A DNA stretch of 9,217 nucleotides from Deltaproteobacteria bacterium RIFOXYA12_FULL_61_11 (GTDB lineage Bacteria; Bdellovibrionota_F; JAHFAK01; YA12-FULL-61-11): the NCBI GenBank assembly GCA_001799195.1, contig MGSU01000152.1:1-9217 (forward strand), in the 5' to 3' direction. The notes under the pieces are model-generated. The model saw nothing but the letters and a program-made list of their open reading frames with translations. It made no database searches and was not told the origin of the DNA. Each line of letters opens with the position of its first letter. Position 1 is the stretch's first letter. This document shows, in pieces, positions 5,168 through 9,217 of this stretch. The position numbers and the translations under genes were made by a program.

Positions 5168-8002
5168 TTACCACTTCGGGATCCAGGTGTTACCCCAGGT
5201 GATGCAGTCGAATGCGGCCGGATCCAGGACGGCGGGGTTGTCGTCCTGCCAGTAGGTCGTGGTGTAGTAAAGGTCGAACTCATCGTAGGCGATGCAGGTG
5301 CCCATGGTCCACCACGGGTTGCAGCCTTCGGGTTGCCAGGTACCGCCTTGGGCATCGCACTGAGCGGCGGCGTCCCACGGGTAGCCCGCCATCTCGACGC
5401 AGGTTCCGGTCAGGTCGGATTGGCAGCCGCCGACCTCGGTGGTGCCGGCCCAGGTCCAGGTGCCGAACCACTGACACTCCTCGATGTCGTCGCTGACGTC
5501 GTTGAGGGTCGGGCCGTAGGTGTATTCGATCCGGAAGAAGACGTCCGGTTCGTTAAACTCAACACAGGCACCGTAGTGTGGCTCAGGGCAGGTATCGATA
5601 AGGATACCACCATCTTGTTGGCAGTCCATCGAGGGGTCGAATTCGTAGTAGAACTCGACGCAGTCGCCGGTCAGTTGCAGGCAGGCGCCGGTCGGGACCT
5701 GATCGCCCGACGGATCGACCGGGGGCTCTTCCCAGTACCAACTCATGAAGCTCCCGCCGAGGAGCGCACAGTCGGCCTCGTCTTCAGCTAAGGAAGCCGG
5801 GTCGCTGAGCAGGAAGTTGGCCATGGTGTCATTGGCCTGGTTGTAGAGCTTGCACTCGGCGATCACGCCGGTCCAGTCGCACCAGTCCACCAAGGTGCCG
5901 GAAGCTTGGTCACACGCTTCGGCAAAGTTGTAGGCCGAGTCGTTGGCCGCCATTTCGAAACAGCCGTCCGTGGTCTGGCAGGCGTTCCAGTACATGAAGG
6001 TCGGTGGCGGTTGTTCCCCGAGCACGTCCACCCAGAATTCCTGGGTCGTGGTGGCGCCGGTGTTGGGGTTCTTGGCCTGGAGGCGGAAGTTGCCGCCCCA
6101 GATGGTGTCGTCGCTGGGATCCGGGGTCCAGGTGAGCGTGGCGCCGTTGATCGCCGCGCCGGTCGGTCCCTCGAGCAAGTTGTACTGGAGGGTCGCTGCC
6201 GGGAAGTCCGGATCGAAGGCCTCGGCCGTGTAGGAGTAGGTCGCGCCGCGCACCACGTACCACGGATTGGGCCAGGTAATGAAGGAGAACTCGCCGTAGA
6301 TCGGCACGTTGTCCTCGAGCACGCGCAGGTCGAACTCTTGGGTGGCGATGGCGCCGTCCTCGGTACGCTCGACGCGGATCATGACGTGATGGTTCTGCAG
6401 GTCGGTCGGTGCGAGCGGCAGGAAGCTGACCTCGCCCCAGTTCCAGCTCTCGAGGCCGTAGGTACAATCCATCGGATTGGCATTCCAAAATGGGCAGACG
6501 TGCGTCATCGGGTGGGTGTCGACGTGATTGGGGTGCGTGGCCTCGACGGTCAGGACGTAGTTCTCGCCGTCGATCCAGGCGCCGTTCGGGTTTTCCGGGT
6601 CGAAGATATTCACCCAGTACCACCAATACCAGCCGGCGTTGGTCAGGAGCGGCGGCTGTGAGACGATGGCGAAGTTCCAGCTCGGGTCGATGACCTTGAG
6701 GGAGTAGTTCAGGTGGGCGACTTCTTGAGTCAGGGTGTTGGTGACCTTGACCTCGATCCAGAAGTCCTTGCCCGCGTCCTCGGCCTTGGGCACCCAGCGC
6801 AGATCGCCGGTGCGGGTGACGAACATGCCGTCCGGGCCGCTGGAGAGGTTGTAATTCAGGCCGAGGAAGGGCACGACCGGGTCGTCGAGCTTGGGATCCA
6901 GGGCCTCGATGTGGAAGAGATACTCTTCGCCGAGGTTGGCGAGCATCTGCTCGGGCGGTGGGAAGACCACGTGGAAGGTCTCCCAGGGAGCCGGACTATC
7001 GCAGATCCAGGCGCCGAACTCGTCGGTACAGCTATCCGGAACTTGATCTAGAGGATTGGGGCCGCAGGCCGAGTTCCAGGAGCCATTCTGGAGATAGCAG
7101 GAGGGCGGGATGTCGATGTTGGCGATATCGTCTTCCCAAGGTGCCGGACCAGCGCAGATCCAGTTCCAGTCCGCATCGTAGCAGGAGGTGTTCTGTTCCC
7201 ACGGGGTGTCATCACCGCAGGTCCAGTTGCCGTCGGCGTCAAAGCAGGTGTTCTGTTCCCAGGGGACTTCGTTGCCGCAGGTCCAGTTGCCCAACTCGTC
7301 GAAGCAGACGTCCTGCTGCCAGGGCGCGTCGTTCGTGAAGTCGGTCTGCCAGTCGGAGAACTCCTCCTGCCAGGGCGGAGTCGCGTCGCAGATCCAGGCG
7401 CCGGTGGCGTCGAGGCAGGAGGTATCCTCGGCGGTCACCATGATGCCGCGGGCCAGAAGGTCCCAGCGGTCGCCGTTCCAGATGTACGAGTTGCCCTTCT
7501 CGGTGTTGAAGTACGCCCAGCCCTCTTTCGGGTCGGCCGGGGCTTTGGCGAACTCGCCCTGCCACAGGACACCGGCCTTGCCCGGTTGCCCGTCTTGGCC
7601 CGGTTCGCCCTTGAGGAAGGAGACCTTCTCGGAATCCTCGCCCTCTTCGTTCTGGACGAAGAGCTTGTAGGTCACGCCGGCTTCGACGTCGCCGTTGAGG
7701 TAGGCTATGACGTCGCTGTTGCTGAGGAACTCCATGTCGAGGTCGATGCGGCCCTCTTCCTCCTCGAGCAGGAGGTAGGCTTCGGCCGGGACGAGGTAGA
7801 CGTCCATATCGTCGGTGAAATTCTCGCCCAGGACGAGGACTCCGTCTTTGACGTACTCGTCGGCGCCGTTGCCGACGATCTGGTCGATCGCGGGCGCGTC
7901 TTTGCTCTGTTTGTTGCCGTCATCATCGCTACCGCCCGGGATGACGGTACACGAGGTGAGCGCCAGCGTCGCGCTCAAAAGGAGCAGGACCAAGGTTTTC
8001 AT
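5168..8002 (-). CDS. Large multidomain Cys/Trp-rich lipoprotein, 944 aa
   Basis: It is exported and lipidated: MK, a Leu-rich segment, then a textbook lipobox LTS-Cys18. Modules in order: a TIG/IPT-like domain (about 37-130, VLGENFTDDM and YKLFVQNEEGE); four collagen-like Gly-X-Y triplets (132-144); a GWAYFNTEKGNSYIWNGDRW element (161-180) of the kind seen beside collagen-like stretches; six C-x8-C/PWE repeats (196-340); a putative Ig/cadherin-like domain (about 351-440); a Trp-rich region (441-565); a second Ig-like domain (566-662, YTAEAFDPDF and LTWTPDPSDD); and a C-terminal Cys-rich array with GGTW motifs (675-944). No enzyme motif is seen. I chose ATG 8002 because AAGGGGG lies five bases upstream and the signal peptide starts there; the frame is open to 8101. 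It diverges from the helicase and has its own likely promoter and terminator. A surface adhesion or matrix role is inferred from the modules. I do not recognise the whole protein. Confidence 0.92.
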   Translation of the reverse strand: MKTLVLLLLSATLALTSCTVIPGGSDDDGNKQSKDAPAIDQIVGNGADEYVKDGVLVLGENFTDDMDVYLVPAEAYLLLEEEEGRIDLDMEFLSNSDVIAYLNGDVEAGVTYKLFVQNEEGEDSEKVSFLKGEPGQDGQPGKAGVLWQGEFAKAPADPKEGWAYFNTEKGNSYIWNGDRWDLLARGIMVTAEDTSCLDATGAWICDATPPWQEEFSDWQTDFTNDAPWQQDVCFDELGNWTCGNEVPWEQNTCFDADGNWTCGDDTPWEQNTSCYDADWNWICAGPAPWEDDIANIDIPPSCYLQNGSWNSACGPNPLDQVPDSCTDEFGAWICDSPAPWETFHVVFPPPEQMLANLGEEYLFHIEALDPKLDDPVVPFLGLNYNLSSGPDGMFVTRTGDLRWVPKAEDAGKDFWIEVKVTNTLTQEVAHLNYSLKVIDPSWNFAIVSQPPLLTNAGWYWWYWVNIFDPENPNGAWIDGENYVLTVEATHPNHVDTHPMTHVCPFWNANPMDCTYGLESWNWGEVSFLPLAPTDLQNHHVMIRVERTEDGAIATQEFDLRVLEDNVPIYGEFSFITWPNPWYVVRGATYSYTAEAFDPDFPAATLQYNLLEGPTGAAINGATLTWTPDPSDDTIWGGNFRLQAKNPNTGATTTQEFWVDVLGEQPPPTFMYWNACQTTDGCFEMAANDSAYNFAEACDQASGTLVDWCDWTGVIAECKLYNQANDTMANFLLSDPASLAEDEADCALLGGSFMSWYWEEPPVDPSGDQVPTGACLQLTGDCVEFYYEFDPSMDCQQDGGILIDTCPEPHYGACVEFNEPDVFFRIEYTYGPTLNDVSDDIEECQWFGTWTWAGTTEVGGCQSDLTGTCVEMAGYPWDAAAQCDAQGGTWQPEGCNPWWTMGTCIAYDEFDLYYTTTYWQDDNPAVLDPAAFDCITWGNTWIPKW
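5171..5980 (-). repeat. C-terminal Cys-rich GxC...C..GGTW array of the 944-aa lipoprotein
   Basis: Residues 675-944 hold about six diverged units. Each opens with a Cys after Gly, often followed by VE or LQ (Cys774, 813, 868, 903), has a mid Cys (794, 843, 882, 933), and ends in a Gly/Thr/Trp motif such as QGGTW (885-889), FGTW or GNTW, usually with a closing Cys 5-11 residues later. Short (about 30-39 residue) and longer units alternate in the last four. The Cys-x3-4-GGTW element resembles the CxxC...GTW part of the repeats in the 596-residue lipoprotein. Confidence 0.65.
6983..7417 (-). repeat. Six C-x8-C/PWE repeats in the 944-aa lipoprotein
   Basis: Units begin at Cys196, 233, 253, 274, 302 and 325. 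The consensus is C-[FYLT]-D-x2-G-x-W-x-C, then about five residues, then PWE or PWQ. Unit 5 is diverged (C-x10-C, no PW). Units 2-4 are tightly packed at 20-21 residues. At DNA level a 17-bp block (7215-7231 and 7275-7291) and a 16-bp block (7186-7201 and 7246-7261) recur at exactly 60 bp, so this part expanded recently by tandem duplication. Confidence 0.88.
7571..7609 (-). other. Short collagen-like Gly-X-Y stretch
   Basis: Residues 132-144 of the 944-aa lipoprotein read as four Gly-X-Y triplets plus a closing Gly (GEPGQDGQPGKAG). This is too short for a stable triple helix alone. It probably marks a hinge or trimerisation boundary between the TIG-like module and the GWAYFN element. Confidence 0.6.
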
Positions 8003-8007
8003 GCATT

Positions 8008-8014
8008 CCCCCTT
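8008..8014 (-). promoter_or_regulatory. Ribosome binding site deciding the start of the 944-aa lipoprotein
   Basis: AAGGGGG on the minus strand ends five bases before ATG 8002-8000. An in-frame ATG further upstream (8101) has no comparable site and would put 33 residues before the signal peptide. Confidence 0.7.
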
Positions 8015-8048
8015 CTGTTGGAACTGTGCGAAAGAACCCACGGCGAGC

Positions 8049-8077
8049 ATGGTAGCGATCGACTGGAAGCCTGGCAA
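8049..8077 (-). promoter_or_regulatory. Candidate promoter of the 944-aa lipoprotein
   Basis: Minus-strand TTGCCA (8077-8072, five of six to TTGACA) and TACCAT (8054-8049, four of six to TATAAT) are separated by exactly 17 nt. The -10 ends 46 nt before the start codon. The shared regulator box starts 10 nt upstream of the -35. Confidence 0.4.
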
Positions 8078-8086
8078 GGAAAAAGA

Positions 8087-8111
8087 TTGCAAGCAAAACA
8101 TTATGTTGCAA
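8087..8111 (-). promoter_or_regulatory. Candidate regulator box upstream of the 944-aa lipoprotein
   Basis: It contains the dyad TTGC-AA-GCAA (8087-8096) and TTGCAACATAAT (minus strand, 8111-8100). Two copies of the palindrome TTGCAA (8087-8092 and 8106-8111) lie 19 nt apart. The same two elements occur before the radical SAM gene at the same distance from the candidate -35. Confidence 0.35.
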
Positions 8112-8116
8112 ATGAA

Positions 8117-8131
8117 GCTCCAGAATGGAGC
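8117..8131. repeat. Interrupted palindrome GCTCCA-GAA-TGGAGC
   Basis: A perfect 6-bp inverted repeat with a 3-nt centre lies five bases beyond the lipoprotein regulator box, in the divergent intergenic region. It could be an operator for either gene. It has no counterpart before the radical SAM gene. Confidence 0.4.
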
Positions 8132-8259
8132 GGCCTTGCCTCAGAAATTCGAGGGCATTCCTCGGGAAGTCGAGGGTGGGGGGCCCCTTCCCCTTTCGCC
8201 GGTGGACAAGAAGCGGGCTTTCGGTTACATAGGCAGACCCGCGGTGTAACGCGCGGGAC

Positions 8260-8277
8260 CGGCGGGACTGCCCGCCG
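8260..8277 (+). promoter_or_regulatory. GC-rich hairpin in the helicase 5' leader
   Basis: CGGCGGG (8260-8266) pairs perfectly with CCCGCCG (8271-8277) around the loop ACTG, 28 nt before the helicase ATG. No T run follows, so it is not a terminator. It could affect helicase mRNA stability or translation; RNA helicase genes are often controlled through leader structure, which makes this plausible but unproven. Confidence 0.45.
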
Positions 8278-8305
8278 ATCTGGTCCACGTTGTGGTAGAG
8301 GCAGC

Positions 8306-9217
8306 ATGCGTTTCGACGAACTCGAACTCTCCCCGGGCCTGCAGAGGGCGCTCACCGGGTTGCACTACGAAGATCTGACCCCGATTCAGGAGGCCACCTT
8401 CCAGGCCATCATGGCCGGCCGCGATCTCATCGGTCTGGCCGAGACCGGCTCGGGCAAGACCGCGGCCTGTGTCATTCCCCTGCTCTCCCGCCTCGGGGAG
8501 GGAGGGAAGGGCATCCGCGCCCTGGTCTTGGTCCCCACGCGCGAGCTGGCCATCCAGTACGTCGACGAGATCGGCTCCCTGGGGCGCTATGTCGGCATCG
8601 CGCCCTTCGCCGTTTTCGGCGGTACGTCCATGAGTATCCAACGGGCCAAGTTCAAGGACGGGGTCGACGTCCTGGTGGCCACGCCGGGCCGCTTGATAGA
8701 CCTGATGTACGCCGGCGATGTCGAATTCGCCGAGGTCGACACCGTGGTCCTCGACGAGGCCGACGAGATGCTCAAGATGGGCTTCGTCGACGACGTCCGC
8801 TTCATCCTCTCCTGCGTGGTGCGCCAGCACCAGACCCTGCTCTTCTCGGCGACCATGCTCCCCGAGGTGAGCGATTTGGCAGAGAGTTTCCTCCGCGACC
8901 CAATACGCATCGAACTCAACGCCGAGCAGCGGGCCCCGCAGAGCCTGATCCACAGCTTCAAGTTCACCACCGAGCGCAACAAGCTCGAGGCGGTGGCCGG
9001 TTACCTCAAGCAGAGCGAGGTGCGGCAGGCCATCGTCTTCTGCAATTCCCGGCACCGCAGCGAGCAGCTCTACGATCGGCTCAGCCCCATGCTGGAGGGC
9101 GTGGTCTGTCTGCACGGCGGCATGGACCAGGCCCGCAGGACCTCGATCTTCACGAGGTTCAAGCGCGGCGAGATCCGCATTCTCCTGGCCACGGACGTGG
9201 CCGGTAGGGGCCTCGAC
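8306..9217 (+). CDS. DEAD-box ATP-dependent RNA helicase, 3' end cut by window edge
   Basis: It unwinds short RNA duplexes using ATP, in the cytoplasm, in ribosome assembly or RNA decay. The first 304 residues are present and hold nearly the whole core: Q motif (LTPIQ at 24-28), motif I AETGSGKT (45-52), Ia PTREL (77-81), GG (105-106), Ib TPGR (126-129), motif II DEAD (150-153), motif III SAT (181-183), motif IV IVFCNS (243-248) and motif V ATDVAGRGLD (295-304), where the window ends. Motif VI and the C-terminal extension that would tell RhlE, CsdA/DeaD and DbpA types apart are missing, so I give no symbol. AGAGG lies four bases before ATG 8306. The conserved Q-motif region begins soon after this ATG, so a full N-terminus is present. 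It diverges from the lipoprotein gene and probably has an unrelated housekeeping or stress role. Confidence 0.96.
   Translation, partial: MRFDELELSPGLQRALTGLHYEDLTPIQEATFQAIMAGRDLIGLAETGSGKTAACVIPLLSRLGEGGKGIRALVLVPTRELAIQYVDEIGSLGRYVGIAPFAVFGGTSMSIQRAKFKDGVDVLVATPGRLIDLMYAGDVEFAEVDTVVLDEADEMLKMGFVDDVRFILSCVVRQHQTLLFSATMLPEVSDLAESFLRDPIRIELNAEQRAPQSLIHSFKFTTERNKLEAVAGYLKQSEVRQAIVFCNSRHRSEQLYDRLSPMLEGVVCLHGGMDQARRTSIFTRFKRGEIRILLATDVAGRGLD

Larger units (their letters stand above)
8003..8305. other. Divergent intergenic region between lipoprotein and helicase
   Basis: This 303-bp stretch separates the two divergent start codons. The half nearer the lipoprotein is AT-richer (8080-8115) and holds its candidate promoter and regulator box. 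The half nearer the helicase is GC-rich, with a GGGGCCCC palindrome (about 8179-8186) and a hairpin at 8260-8277. A weak plus-strand helicase promoter might be GTGGAC (8202-8207), 17 nt, TTACAT (8225-8230). I see no RNA gene or small reading frame that I can support. Confidence 0.55.

Noticed and set aside
7133-7306. Possible CRISPR-like array from the 60-bp periodic DNA
   Set aside because: The repeats lie in frame inside a coding region, encode a clear protein repeat, and the intervening sequence is itself repeated.
8003-8101. 33-residue N-terminal extension of the 944-aa lipoprotein
   Set aside because: It would bury the signal peptide and lipobox, while ATG 8002 has AAGGGGG five bases upstream.
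8225-9115. Minus-strand open frame of 296 codons
   Set aside because: It is antisense to the DEAD-box helicase, whose complete set of helicase motifs fixes the coding strand.
8306-9217. Helicase as a truncated pseudogene
   Set aside because: The frame is open and intact up to the last base, and the cut falls at the window edge within motif V.

Overview
The window comes from a GC-rich Gram-negative bacterium. It encodes two large lipoproteins with type II signal peptides and very Cys-rich exported regions, a cobalamin-type radical SAM enzyme, a family 2 glycosyltransferase and a DEAD-box RNA helicase. The mix of large Cys/Trp-rich repeat lipoproteins with Ig-like modules suggests a deltaproteobacterial or myxobacterial-grade lineage or an uncultured relative. 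That is an impression of style; no phylogenetic marker here settles it.

Layout. All genes from 1 to 8002 are on the minus strand; the helicase at 8306-9217 is on the plus strand and diverges from them. Reading the minus strand in transcription order: (1) a 944-residue lipoprotein (8002-5168) with a TIG-like module, a short collagen-like stretch, a six-unit C-x8-C/PWE repeat, Ig/cadherin-like domains and a C-terminal Cys-rich array, followed by a GC-rich hairpin that probably terminates it; (2) a 286-bp intergenic stretch with a perfect 10-bp inverted repeat and a likely promoter; (3) a B12-binding-type radical SAM protein (4881-3412); (4) a GT2 glycosyltransferase (3415-2432) whose start overlaps the radical SAM stop as ATGA; (5) a 596-residue Cys-rich repeat lipoprotein (2367-577) starting 64 nt downstream; (6) a 233-bp gap; (7) the start of a small secreted protein that runs off the left edge (343-1).

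How they may work together. Genes 3-5 look like one transcription unit: a radical SAM enzyme, a sugar transferase and an exported Cys-rich lipoprotein. The upstream regions of the 944-residue lipoprotein and of this unit share two sequence boxes, TTGC-WW-GCAA and TTRCAACATAWT. They lie at nearly the same distance from the two start codons and exactly 10 nt from a candidate -35 hexamer. This suggests that both lipoprotein loci belong to one small regulon for a cell-surface structure. The surface role, the enzymes' substrate and the regulator are all inference. The most unusual material is the repeat architecture of the two lipoproteins, which I cannot assign to a named family.
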